This document shows positions 6,128 through 12,838 of a stretch of 13,334 nt of DNA, piece after piece. Position 1 is the first letter of the stretch. Each line of letters begins with the position of its first letter. Made by a program: the position numbers and the translations under genes. The notes below the pieces were generated by a model that saw nothing but the letters and a program-made list of their open reading frames with translations, did not search any database and was not told the DNA's origin. Origin of the DNA: Pirellulales bacterium (lineage in GTDB: Bacteria; Planctomycetota; Planctomycetia; Pirellulales; JALHLM01). Location: NCBI GenBank assembly GCA_022844585.1, contig JALHLM010000113.1, positions 1-13,334 of the forward strand, given 5' to 3'.

Positions 6128-8260
6128 TTAATAACGCACCGCCACGCCGCCGTAAATCTCACGCTGCACTTCCGTTGCCATCGTGCCCAAATACGGATCA
6201 TCGCCGAATTCCCGATGTGCGCTGTCCAACAAGTTACGGCCGACGACGTAAAACTCGAATGTCGACGTCGGATACCAGGCCAGCCGCGCGTCCATCACCA
6301 GGTACGACGGCACTTGTTGTCCCGGCAAGTGATCCACGTAGCGTCCCATCAGGTCGAACTCCCAGTTGTTTCCCAGATCGTGCGACGACTGCACGTAGAG
6401 GCGATTCCGCGCGCTATCGCCCTCGCCAAGAACGTTCAGGTCCATACGCAGGAACGTGTACGCGGTCGTCAGCCGCCACTTGTCGGTCGCCTGGAAGGTG
6501 ACTGCCGGCTCGAAACCGTACCCGATTCCGCTCCCGTCGTCGGTCAATACTTGTTCGGCAATGTAAGCCGGAATGGTCGGATCGACGGTGAATCCTGCAG
6601 GCGCCGTGTTTCGCAAGTAGCGATAGTCGTTCAGAAACAACGCTAAGTCCCAGGAGAAACGATCCGTGGGCTGCGCGCGCATGCCGATTTCGTAAGCCAC
6701 GACTTGCTCGGAACCGATATCTCGGCTACCGAAAATCCGCGGAAACACCGGCACGAACGGTCCAGCGGGCGGCGGAAACGGCGCGAAGGCCGCCGGCGCC
6801 GTCGTCAGGATCACATCGTCGTCCGTGCGAGTCGGCGTCCGTACCGCACGTGAGACCGATGCCCAGATCGATTGCCGTTCGGTCGGCGTACAGAGCAGCC
6901 GCACGGTGGGCTGCAACTCGAAGCCGGTATAGTCGTTGTGCTGGAACTTCGCTCCGCCAGTCAGATACAAAAACTCGTCGCGGAGCGTGATTTCATCCTG
7001 AATGAAATAGCTGAACAAGTCGTCGGCGCGCGAGGGAGGTTGGAACTGAAGGGGCACGCCGTCCGCCGGTTGGAAGAAAACATCGCGCGTGTTGCGGTAT
7101 CCGCAGCCCCAGATAATGCCATGCACGTCGCCGAGGCGAAACCGATGTTGAAAATCGAAATCGACGGTGTCGCGGTTTTCCCGGAACGGCACTTGTTCCA
7201 AGCTCCGCTCGGTGCGATCGTAGTACGTCTGAATCGTCCAGTCCGAGTCGTCGCTCAATTCATGCGTCCAGCGCAAGAGGTTATTGAATCCCGCCAGGTT
7301 GGTGCGTTCGTCGACCTGGCGGAAATAGAACGGCGGGGCAGGGCTTTGCGGTGTGAGCGTCGTGTAGGCAGCCCGGCTGCCCGCGCTCCCGCCATAGGCG
7401 TCTCCCTGTAGCGTGACGAGATCGCAGCAGGAGGGATTCCAATCGACGCGATAACCGCCGCGCCCGCTGCGCCAGTCGTCGGCTGCGCCGTCGGGGTCGA
7501 GACCTTGATCCCGCTCGAACCACTTGCCCCACAGTCGATACGTCGCGTCGCGCGAGAGCTTGCCGCCGTACCGGAAGCCGCCGTAGTTGCGCTCTTCGGT
7601 GCCGCCCCCCGCCTCGCCGAACATGCCTTGCGTGTCGCGGGACGACTTCGTGAGAATGTTGATCACGCCGTTGACAGCATTCGCGCCCCAGACCGTGGCG
7701 CCGGGGCCGCGGATGACTTCGATCCGCTCGACGTCTTCCAGCAGCACGTCCTGCACGTCCCAGTACACGCCGCCGAAGGTCGGCGTATAGACAGTCCGCC
7801 CGTCGATTTGCACCAACAGTTTGTTGGCAAACTGTGTGTTGAAGCCGCGAATGCTGATGGCCCACTTGTTCGCGTCGACGCGCGCCACTTCCACGCCAGG
7901 GGCCATCCGTAAGGCATCCGGAATGTTGCGCACGCCGCTGCGCTGGATCATTTCATTGGTGATCACGAACACCGCGGCCGGCGATTTGCCGACCGTGCTT
8001 TCTTGCCGGCTAACGGTGGAGACCTCCATGTCTAACGCGGGTGCCTGGACGACGCTGACTTGGGACAGTTGCGAGACATCCTGATCCGCGGCGTTCAGCA
8101 AGGAATCCAAATCGCTGGCGTCAGGTGCGACAGGAGCCGATTCCTCCGACGCCGCTGGCGCTTCGGCCACTTCCTGCGCCGCGGCCGGACCAAGCGTGGC
8201 CAGTGCGGCGATTGCCGCCACCACGACAGTCTTCCATGAAAATTGCGCAGCCGCGCCCAT
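6128..8260 (-). CDS. TonB-dependent outer-membrane receptor
   Basis: This 710-residue receptor has a signal peptide at residues 1-28 (hydrophobic VVVAAIAALATLG, cut near AAA/QE). A linker follows containing DLDSLLNAADQDVSQLSQVS and VSTVSRQESTVGKSPAAVFV. The plug domain spans about 85-205: IPDALRMAPGVEV, IRGFNTQFANKLLVQIDGR, RIEVIRGPGATVWGANAVNG. The rest is a 22-strand-type barrel with many aromatic-rich strands and a C-terminal Tyr (GGVAVRY). Such receptors import siderophores, cobalamin, metal complexes or glycans using TonB energy; the ligand is not readable here, and I saw no cobalamin riboswitch upstream. ATG at 8260 is chosen because GGAG lies 6 bases upstream and the signal peptide begins properly there; ATG 8275 and a longer form to 8335 are less likely. 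It is the first gene of a receptor-YfiR-kinase operon, so it may sense as well as import. Confidence 0.94.
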   Translation of the reverse strand: MGAAAQFSWKTVVVAAIAALATLGPAAAQEVAEAPAASEESAPVAPDASDLDSLLNAADQDVSQLSQVSVVQAPALDMEVSTVSRQESTVGKSPAAVFVITNEMIQRSGVRNIPDALRMAPGVEVARVDANKWAISIRGFNTQFANKLLVQIDGRTVYTPTFGGVYWDVQDVLLEDVERIEVIRGPGATVWGANAVNGVINILTKSSRDTQGMFGEAGGGTEERNYGGFRYGGKLSRDATYRLWGKWFERDQGLDPDGAADDWRSGRGGYRVDWNPSCCDLVTLQGDAYGGSAGSRAAYTTLTPQSPAPPFYFRQVDERTNLAGFNNLLRWTHELSDDSDWTIQTYYDRTERSLEQVPFRENRDTVDFDFQHRFRLGDVHGIIWGCGYRNTRDVFFQPADGVPLQFQPPSRADDLFSYFIQDEITLRDEFLYLTGGAKFQHNDYTGFELQPTVRLLCTPTERQSIWASVSRAVRTPTRTDDDVILTTAPAAFAPFPPPAGPFVPVFPRIFGSRDIGSEQVVAYEIGMRAQPTDRFSWDLALFLNDYRYLRNTAPAGFTVDPTIPAYIAEQVLTDDGSGIGYGFEPAVTFQATDKWRLTTAYTFLRMDLNVLGEGDSARNRLYVQSSHDLGNNWEFDLMGRYVDHLPGQQVPSYLVMDARLAWYPTSTFEFYVVGRNLLDSAHREFGDDPYLGTMATEVQREIYGGVAVRY

Positions 8261-8381
8261 GCGATGCTCCGTCATCGTCGCAGGATCTGCCTGCCGGCGT
8301 CGCGAAAAAAGTGCGGCGCGCGGACCTGGGGGCATCGGGCGTTATCGACGTCGCGAGCACACCGGCTGGATCAACTGTGAC

Positions 8382-8421
8382 ACACTCCGCATGACCGGAA
8401 TACACTCCGACTCAAAGGAAT
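8382..8421. promoter_or_regulatory. 20-bp direct repeat upstream of the receptor operon
   Basis: Two adjacent 20-base units (8382-8401 and 8402-8421) both begin with ACACTCCG and both end with GGAAT; 15 of 20 positions match. The spacing is close to two helical turns, as expected for a dimeric regulator bound on one DNA face. They lie about 120-160 bases upstream of the receptor start. Function is inferred from position and spacing only. Confidence 0.35.
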
Positions 8422-8638
8422 GTGCATAACGCCAGTGGTATTTGTGCCGCGGATTGCCGTTGGCACGGTCAAACAGCGAGTTTTTTTTTGTTCAATTGTG
8501 CGAGGCGGCAACGCGATTTGCCTACCAGCATGCCTTGGACAATAATCCGCAAGTCGTTTCAGCAAAAAAACTTAAGCCGTACCGGTAGATCGCGAACCCC
8601 GTCGTCGAATTCGGTGTTCTAACGAATCGCCTTCGTCG

Positions 8639-8657
8639 AGAAGTTTTTGAAACTTCT
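8639..8657. promoter_or_regulatory. Perfect palindrome next to a -35-like element
   Basis: AGAAGTTT (8639-8646) and AAACTTCT (8650-8657) are perfect inverted arms around TTG. The right arm shares one base with TTGACT (8657-8662), a -35-like hexamer pointing towards the PEP-CTERM gene. It could be an operator; no convincing -10 follows at 17 bases. Confidence 0.3.
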
Positions 8658-8769
8658 TGACTTTTAGCTTGGCTATCAGGTTGACCTTGGGTAAACTGAT
8701 GGAAGTCAGGATTTATCGAATTTGACGGCCCACGGTCGAAGCCCACTCGAAACGGCAGGAGAGACATCT

Positions 8770-9408
8770 GTGAAATTCAGCATCAAGACCCTGAGCGCTG
8801 CGTGTGCCGCCGCCCTGTTGGCGTGCGTCATGGCGCTGCCCGCATCGGCCGCCGCTTTGGCGCCCGGCGACGCGCTCTTTGGCGAAGTCGTGACCCTTCC
8901 AGTCGGTGCACCGGTCGCCACTCTCACGTCAGGTTTCAGCAGCGGCTCCTTCAGCGGCTCTCTGACCTCGGACGTGTATGACGAGGATGGCGAACTGACG
9001 TTTGTTTACACGCTCACGAATGATGGAGTCTCCGGCCCGAATTCGATCGGCCGCCTCTCCATCAGCGAGTTCTTCGGGTTCGACATCGGCGAAGCTGGCT
9101 ACACGGTCGCCGCTGGCACCGTCGCTCCGGCCTCGATCGACCGTAACCCCGCTGGCGATGTTGTGGGCTTCAACTTTGTGCCGGTTGTCACCATTCCTGA
9201 CACGGGCTTCCTGGCGCCGAGCAAGACCAGCGCCTATTTGGTGTTGCGGACCAATGCCACGGACCACAAGACGGGCGGCTTCGCGTCGCTGATCGACGGC
9301 GGCGTGGCCACCACCGACGCGATCGTGCCTGTGCCGGAACCGTCGACCGTGGTGCTGAGCTTGATTGGCGTCGCGGGCGCTGCGATTTTCGCTCGCCGTC
9401 GCAGCTAG
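8770..9408 (+). CDS. PEP-CTERM sorted surface protein
   Basis: This 212-residue exported protein is predicted to be processed by exosortase. GTG at 8770 is the start: AGGAG (8757-8761) lies 8 bases upstream, and translation then begins with a clean signal peptide (residues 1 to about 28, KFSIKTLSAACAAALLACVM, cut near ASA/A). A TTG at 8722 would add 16 residues with no ribosome binding site. The middle is a low-complexity, Gly/Ser/Thr/Val-rich beta-type domain without cysteines in the mature part, and I recognise no enzyme motif. The C-terminus is the classic tripartite signal: VPVPEPST, a hydrophobic helix (VVLSLIGVAGAAIFA) and the basic tail RRRS. In PEP-CTERM organisms, exosortase cuts at PEP and the product goes to the surface or to exopolysaccharide. 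No exosortase gene lies in this window. It is divergent from the receptor operon and has its own terminator. Confidence 0.88.
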   Translation: MKFSIKTLSAACAAALLACVMALPASAAALAPGDALFGEVVTLPVGAPVATLTSGFSSGSFSGSLTSDVYDEDGELTFVYTLTNDGVSGPNSIGRLSISEFFGFDIGEAGYTVAAGTVAPASIDRNPAGDVVGFNFVPVVTIPDTGFLAPSKTSAYLVLRTNATDHKTGGFASLIDGGVATTDAIVPVPEPSTVVLSLIGVAGAAIFARRRS

Positions 9409-9431
9409 AATTCAGTTCAAACGAACATTGA

Positions 9432-9464
9432 AGACGCCGAGCGAAATTCGCTCGGCGTCTTTTT
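9432..9464 (+). terminator. Rho-independent terminator of the PEP-CTERM gene
   Basis: AGACGCCGAGCGA (9432-9444) pairs perfectly with TCGCTCGGCGTCT (9448-9460), followed by a T run through 9464. The last two T bases and the next A form the TAA stop codon of ruvA on the other strand. The minus direction lacks a good T-tract after the stem. Confidence 0.88.
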
Positions 9465-10098
9465 ATTGCGCGCCGCTCGGATGACTCTGCTGGTAGATCG
9501 CTTCCAACAGCGCCGACACGTCCTTGAATTTCTTCTTCGTGCCGAGAGCGGTATCGAGTAAGCGCCGCGCTTCCGCTTCGCTGTGCCCTAGCTGACGCAG
9601 CACGGTGAACGTATCCGTCACGACGTCCGGCGGCACGTCGCCGAGCGTGGGATATTCCCGCGCCACCAAGAGCGCGAACTTCGGCATCCGCCTGCGCAGC
9701 TTGGCGATGATGCGTTCCGCCGTCGCCCCGCCGATTCCCGGCAATGCCTCCAGGCTCTTGGAGTCCTGTTCCTCAATCGCCGAGGCGACATCGCGCACCG
9801 GGCGAACCATCGCCCGCAACGCCTTCTTTACGCCGACACCGTCGACGGAACAGAACAGGTCGAAGAACTCGCGCTCGACTTCGCTGAGAAAGCCCACCAA
9901 TCGCGGCGTCAGCCGGCCTTGCATCGGGTTGCCTTCCAGGTATTCCACTGTGTGCAGGCTGATCTCCTGCCCGATACTGGATTGCAACTGCCGGCGCGCG
10001 AATTCCGGGATCAGCACCTCATACTCGAACGCGCCAATGGCGAGCGTCAACTCGTCCGTGCCCAATTGCGTCAATCGCCCAGTGATCTTGGTAATCAA
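9463..10098 (-). CDS. ruvA: Holliday junction branch-migration protein RuvA
   Basis: RuvA (211 residues here) forms the tetramer that holds the four-way junction and loads the RuvB helicase. The N-terminal OB-like domain begins ITKITGRLTQL. Two helix-hairpin-helix motifs follow: VDGVGVKKALRAM (about 86-97) and LPGIGGATAERII (about 119-131). The C-terminal RuvB-binding domain covers about 160-211 (TFTVLRQLGHSEAEARRLLD). The TTG start at 10098 is chosen because AGGAAG lies 8 bases upstream and the codon overlaps the ruvC stop as TTGA, a sign of translational coupling; an upstream TTG (10125) would add 9 residues inside ruvC. The acidic-pin region (EYLEGNPMQGRLTPRLVGF) is about 8 residues longer than in E. 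coli RuvA. ruvB is not adjacent. The stop codon lies in the opposing gene's terminator T-tract. Confidence 0.97.
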   Translation of the reverse strand: MITKITGRLTQLGTDELTLAIGAFEYEVLIPEFARRQLQSSIGQEISLHTVEYLEGNPMQGRLTPRLVGFLSEVEREFFDLFCSVDGVGVKKALRAMVRPVRDVASAIEEQDSKSLEALPGIGGATAERIIAKLRRRMPKFALLVAREYPTLGDVPPDVVTDTFTVLRQLGHSEAEARRLLDTALGTKKKFKDVSALLEAIYQQSHPSGAQ

Positions 10099-10589
10099 TC
10101 GACGTGCTTCCTGTGATAGTGGCAAAGCGCGATCGCCAACGCATCGGCGACGTCCGGCGGCTCCGGCAACTTTTCGAGCCGCAGCTCACGCTGCACGGCC
10201 CGCTGGACTTGCTCCTTCGGCGCCCGACCGCTGCCGGTCAACAATTTCTTGACCTGCGTGGCACTATAGCTGATCACCGGCAAGCCCGCCTGCACCGCCG
10301 CCAGGCAAATCACCCCGCGCGCGTGCCCCATCAAAATCGCCGTCCGCGGCCGCTGGTAGTGGCTGTAGAGCTGCTCGATCGCCACGGCCGCGGGCTTCCA
10401 GCTTTCGATGACTTCGACGACGCCCAGATGAATCTCCAACAGCCGCGCCGTGAGGGATTTCTTGGTCACCCCGCGCACCACGCCCGCCTCGCATATCTTC
10501 GGCCCAGCGGACGCGAATTCCAACACCGCATACCCGGTGATATTCAAACCGGGATCAATGCCGAGGATGCGCGTAGGAACGACAATCAT
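10095..10589 (-). CDS. ruvC: Crossover junction endodeoxyribonuclease RuvC
   Basis: RuvC (164 residues) is the dimeric, metal-dependent resolvase that nicks Holliday junctions in concert with RuvAB. The four catalytic acids are present: Asp12 (RILGIDPGL), Glu72 (AIEQLYSH), Asp146 and Asp149 (PPDVADALAIALCH), matching Asp7, Glu66, Asp138 and Asp141 of the E. coli enzyme. RNase-H-fold signatures ARGV and SATQVKKLLTGSGRAPKEQV also fit. The length is normal. ATG at 10589 is the family start (MIVVPTRILG), but only a weak GGTGA precedes it; those bases are part of an intergenic repeat that begins 5 bases upstream of the start. The stop overlaps the ruvA start by three bases, so the two genes form one translation-coupled unit. 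Confidence 0.97.
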   Translation of the reverse strand: MIVVPTRILGIDPGLNITGYAVLEFASAGPKICEAGVVRGVTKKSLTARLLEIHLGVVEVIESWKPAAVAIEQLYSHYQRPRTAILMGHARGVICLAAVQAGLPVISYSATQVKKLLTGSGRAPKEQVQRAVQRELRLEKLPEPPDVADALAIALCHYHRKHVD

Positions 10590-10594
10590 TTTTC

Positions 10595-10620
10595 ACCGCG
10601 GAGGCGCTGAGACGCAGAGG
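10595..10620 (+). repeat. ACCGCGGAG-type intergenic repeat, copy 1
   Basis: This 26-base element matches, in opposite orientation, the element at 11005-11030 at 24 of 26 positions. The core is ACCGCGGAG, one variable base, then CGCTGAGACGC. It lies directly in front of the ruvC start codon. Confidence 0.8.
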
Positions 10621-10682
10621 GGGAGAGCGGAGAGGCTGGCCTGCCGCAAGCAAAATTACCGGAAACAATGCGATCGCTGGAG

Positions 10683-10895
10683 CTAATCCTTCAAATCGTC
10701 CCAGTTGTAGCCGTAGCCCTTCTCTCGAAGCGACTTCACGCCTGAGTGCTGGAAGTCGATTTCACCATTCGCCTTGTACTTGATTTCGTCCTTCTCGAAC
10801 AACGCAAATGGATCGAATGACCACTTCCCGTCGTCATACGAACAACCGGAGCACGACGTCACGAACAGTGCGAGTGCAAGCGACTTCCCACGCAT
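10683..10895 (-). CDS. Small putative lipoprotein, 70 aa
   Basis: ATG at 10895 is preceded by a consensus AAGGAGG (plus-strand 10902-10908) at 6 bases, strong support for a real gene. The N-terminus MRGKSLALALFVTSC reads as a short lipoprotein signal with lipobox VTS-Cys15; a second cysteine follows at CSGC. The mature part is short and charged (DDGKWSFDPFALFEKDEIKY, NGEIDFQHSGVKSLREKGYG), with no domain I recognise. A membrane-anchored periplasmic or outer-membrane lipoprotein is the best reading. It sits between cysS and ruvC on the same strand, inside a pair of inverted repeats (10595-10620 and 11005-11030). A 6-bp inverted repeat (GATAAG/CTTATC, 10924-10938) lies just upstream of its ribosome binding site. 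Confidence 0.65.
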   Translation of the reverse strand: MRGKSLALALFVTSCSGCSYDDGKWSFDPFALFEKDEIKYKANGEIDFQHSGVKSLREKGYGYNWDDLKD

Positions 10896-10923
10896 CGTCA
10901 GCCTCCTTGCCGATTGACGTTTA

Positions 10924-10938
10924 GATAAGTCCCTTATC
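10924..10938. promoter_or_regulatory. Short inverted repeat upstream of the small lipoprotein gene
   Basis: GATAAG (10924-10929) and CTTATC (10933-10938) form a perfect 6-bp dyad around TCC, 15 bases upstream of the AAGGAGG of the lipoprotein gene. It could be a small leader hairpin or operator; a short dyad like this may be chance. Confidence 0.2.
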
Positions 10939-10970
10939 GCCTCTCTTACGGACTCTTCTCCATCCCGTCA

Positions 10971-11000
10971 TTTTCGCGCCATTTCGCGTCTTTCGCGGTT
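10971..11000 (-). repeat. AACCGCGAAAG-type intergenic repeat, copy 1
   Basis: This 30-base element is 28/30 identical, in the same orientation, to 12839-12868, and about 25/30 in inverted orientation to 12652-12681. It abuts the ACCGCGGAG-type element at 11005-11030 with 4 bases between, forming a composite downstream of cysS. Confidence 0.8.
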
Positions 11001-11004
11001 AACT

Positions 11005-11030
11005 CCTCCGCGTCTCAGCGACTCCGCGGT
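11005..11030 (-). repeat. ACCGCGGAG-type intergenic repeat, copy 2
   Basis: This is the inverted partner of 10595-10620 (24/26 identical). The two copies bracket the small lipoprotein gene at a distance of about 385 bases. This copy begins the composite repeat just downstream of the cysS stop codon. Confidence 0.8.
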
Positions 11031-11045
11031 TCAATGCGGTCTAGC

Positions 11046-12617
11046 TCACCGCTTCAGCGACCACTCGGTTCCCGTCGGCCGGTCTTCCAGGATCAGGCCC
11101 AACTCCGCAAGGTCTTTGCGAATCGCGTCGCCCAGCGCAAAATTCTTGTTCTTGCGGGCGTCGGCGCGGTACTTGATCATCAGTTCCATCAGCTTGCCGA
11201 CCAGGCCATCGTCGTCGCCGGTCGATGCCTGCGGCGCGGCGCGGAACAGGCCGAGCGTGCCGGCCAACTCGCGCAGTACGCGCGCGCCTTGCTTGAGCGC
11301 CGCGATGGCTTCCGGCTTTAAGCTGGACACGTTGTCGAGTTTCTCGTCGTCGCAGTATTTGTTCAGCGCCCGAAGCAGCTCAAACAGATCGCCGATCGCC
11401 CCGCCCGTGTTGAAGTCGTCGTCCATCGCCTCGATGAACCGCTGGCGATGCCCCTTGAGCGCTTCGCCGAGGTTACCGGACAATTGCAGTTGATCGCCTT
11501 CGACGCGTTTTAATGTAACCGGGACGCGATAGAAGTCTTCGCCGGTCGTGCGCTCGTAGCGTTTGAAGAATCGATAGAACGTCTCCAAGCCCGTACGCAC
11601 TTCCTCGATCCGCTCATTGCTGAAATCAATCGGGCGGCGGTAGTGCGTTGACAGCAGGAAGAAGCGAATCGTCTCGCCGTCGAATTGCTTGAGCAGCTCG
11701 CTGAATGCGCTCGCGCCCTTGGATTTGCCGATCTTGCCGGCTTCTTGCGCCGCCTGATCGCCCACGGCGGTCTCGCGCGTATTGCGCCCGCCGAGCTTGC
11801 CGACTTCACTGGAAGCCTGCATCAATCCGTTGTGCATCCAATACTTCGCCTGCGGCTTACCGTGGCAACATTCGCTCTGCGCCACTTCGTTCTCATGGTG
11901 CGGGAAGATGAGATCCAGCCCGCCGCCATGGATATCGAACGACTCGCCCAGCAACTTGCGGCTCATCGCCGAGCATTCAATATGCCAACCAGGGCGGCCT
12001 TCGCCCCAGGGACTTTTCCAGGCCGGTTCGCCCGTCTTGGCGCCTTTCCACAGGGCGAAATCCGCCGGCGAGCGTTTCCGCTCTGCCATGTCGCCCCCTT
12101 CGCCCGTCATCTGCTCGACGGAGCGCCGACTCAGCTTGCCGTACTCCTTGTCCTTGAGGACTTCGAAGTAGACGTCGCTGCCGGATTGATAGGCGAAGCC
12201 CTTGTCGATCAGCGTTTGTGTGAGCTGGATGATTTCGTCGATGTTCTCGGTCGCCTTCGGGAACGCGTCGATCGTATCGACGCCCATCGCGCTTAAGTTG
12301 TTCTTGTAGTCGGCCGTCATTTCCTCGGCCAACTCCGACATCTTCATCCCGCGCGCGTTCGACTCCTTGATGAGCTTGTCGTCGACGTCGGTGATGTTCA
12401 CGACCCACGTGACCTGATACCCCGAGTAGACGAGGTACCGCTTCACGGCGTCGAAGATCACCGGTCCCACCATGTGCCCGATGTGGCTCGGCTTGTAGAC
12501 CGTCGGCCCGCACAGATAGATGCCCACTTTCCCCGGCGACACCGGTTCCAGCGTTTCCTTCTGCCGGGAGAGGGTGTTGTAAACACGCAAGACGGGAAGT
12601 CCGGACTCAGTGGGCAT
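11046..12617 (-). CDS. cysS: Cysteinyl-tRNA synthetase
   Basis: This 523-residue class I synthetase charges tRNA-Cys with cysteine. Features seen: the Zn ligand Cys36 in LCGPTVY, the HIGH motif at 45-48 (PSHIGHMVG), VVNITDVDDK, the tRNA/amino-acid region ADFALWKGAK, and the further Zn ligands Cys215 (GWHIECSAMS), His240 and Glu244 (FPHHENEVAQSE). The KMSKS loop is altered to KIGKS (295-299) and lies about 23 residues later than expected from the E. coli spacing, because of an insert at about 268-294 rich in Gly, Ala and Glu. The anticodon-binding C-terminal half is complete and the protein ends normally (LGLILEDRPTGTEWSLKR). The start ATG at 12617 has no strong ribosome binding site. It shares strand and neighbourhood with ispF, a pairing seen in many bacteria, but 269 bases of repeats separate them. 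Confidence 0.98.
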   Translation of the reverse strand: MPTESGLPVLRVYNTLSRQKETLEPVSPGKVGIYLCGPTVYKPSHIGHMVGPVIFDAVKRYLVYSGYQVTWVVNITDVDDKLIKESNARGMKMSELAEEMTADYKNNLSAMGVDTIDAFPKATENIDEIIQLTQTLIDKGFAYQSGSDVYFEVLKDKEYGKLSRRSVEQMTGEGGDMAERKRSPADFALWKGAKTGEPAWKSPWGEGRPGWHIECSAMSRKLLGESFDIHGGGLDLIFPHHENEVAQSECCHGKPQAKYWMHNGLMQASSEVGKLGGRNTRETAVGDQAAQEAGKIGKSKGASAFSELLKQFDGETIRFFLLSTHYRRPIDFSNERIEEVRTGLETFYRFFKRYERTTGEDFYRVPVTLKRVEGDQLQLSGNLGEALKGHRQRFIEAMDDDFNTGGAIGDLFELLRALNKYCDDEKLDNVSSLKPEAIAALKQGARVLRELAGTLGLFRAAPQASTGDDDGLVGKLMELMIKYRADARKNKNFALGDAIRKDLAELGLILEDRPTGTEWSLKR

Positions 12618-12651
12618 AGGTCAAGCGAAGGCGATGGTTGAATTCGTTGTT

Positions 12652-12681
12652 AACCGCGAAAGGCGCGAATCGTCGCGAAAT
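12652..12681 (+). repeat. AACCGCGAAAG-type intergenic repeat, left outer arm
   Basis: The element begins AACCGCGAAAGGCGCGAA. It is the inverted partner of 12839-12868 and makes the outer arm of a nested palindrome between cysS and ispF. It is more diverged than the other two copies (about 25/30). Confidence 0.75.
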
Positions 12682-12696
12682 GAATGCGGGAAATTT

Positions 12697-12821
12697 GTCC
12701 ACGGAATACACGGAAAAACACAGAAGGATGCAGATTGCCAAGCGAAAGGTCCGCCAGCAACTCCTCAGCCAAGCAATCTTCCAGTGATAAGCATCTCAAC
12801 TTTCCGTGTCATTCCGTGGAC
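12697..12821. repeat. CCACGGAAT-type inverted pair, inner arms of the palindrome
   Basis: GTCCACGGAATACACGGAAA (12697-12716) is matched on the other strand by 12801-12821 with one inserted base and no mismatch. The 84 bases between the arms contain a further ACACAGAAGG-like unit and no gene. Together with the outer arms at 12652-12681 and 12839-12868 this gives a 217-bp imperfect palindrome. Confidence 0.8.
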
Positions 12822-12838
12822 CATTATCTTGAACCGAT

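Larger units (their letters stand above)
8261..8769. other. Divergent intergenic region, receptor operon and PEP-CTERM gene
   Basis: These 509 bases hold regulatory sequence for both directions. I can support a 20-bp-period direct repeat (8382-8421), a perfect 8-bp-arm palindrome (8639-8657), a 9-T run (8481-8489) and the two ribosome binding sites. No open frame here has a ribosome binding site or protein character that I would annotate. Confidence 0.5.

Noticed and set aside
5615..6646. Long plus-strand open frame opposite the YfiR and receptor genes
   Set aside because: It is the antisense of two well-supported genes, has a composition driven by their codon bias (His, Arg and Gln rich), and lacks a ribosome binding site or family features.
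8261..8430. Possible cobalamin or other riboswitch in the receptor leader
   Set aside because: I could not find the conserved core sequences of a cobalamin, TPP or similar riboswitch on the minus strand.
8443..8489. GTGCC/GGCAC hairpin followed by a 9-T run, as a terminator
   Set aside because: The T run begins 15 or more bases after the stem, there is no plus-strand gene upstream to terminate, and alternative TGCC/GGCA pairings compete. It is not a canonical terminator.
10683..11030. Reading the inverted repeats around the lipoprotein gene as an insertion sequence
   Set aside because: No transposase is encoded, no target-site duplication is visible, and the repeat types also occur separately around cysS, so they look like dispersed intergenic repeats.
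11685..12296. Long plus-strand open frame opposite cysS
   Set aside because: It is a shadow of cysS in GC-rich DNA with no ribosome binding site and no recognisable domain.
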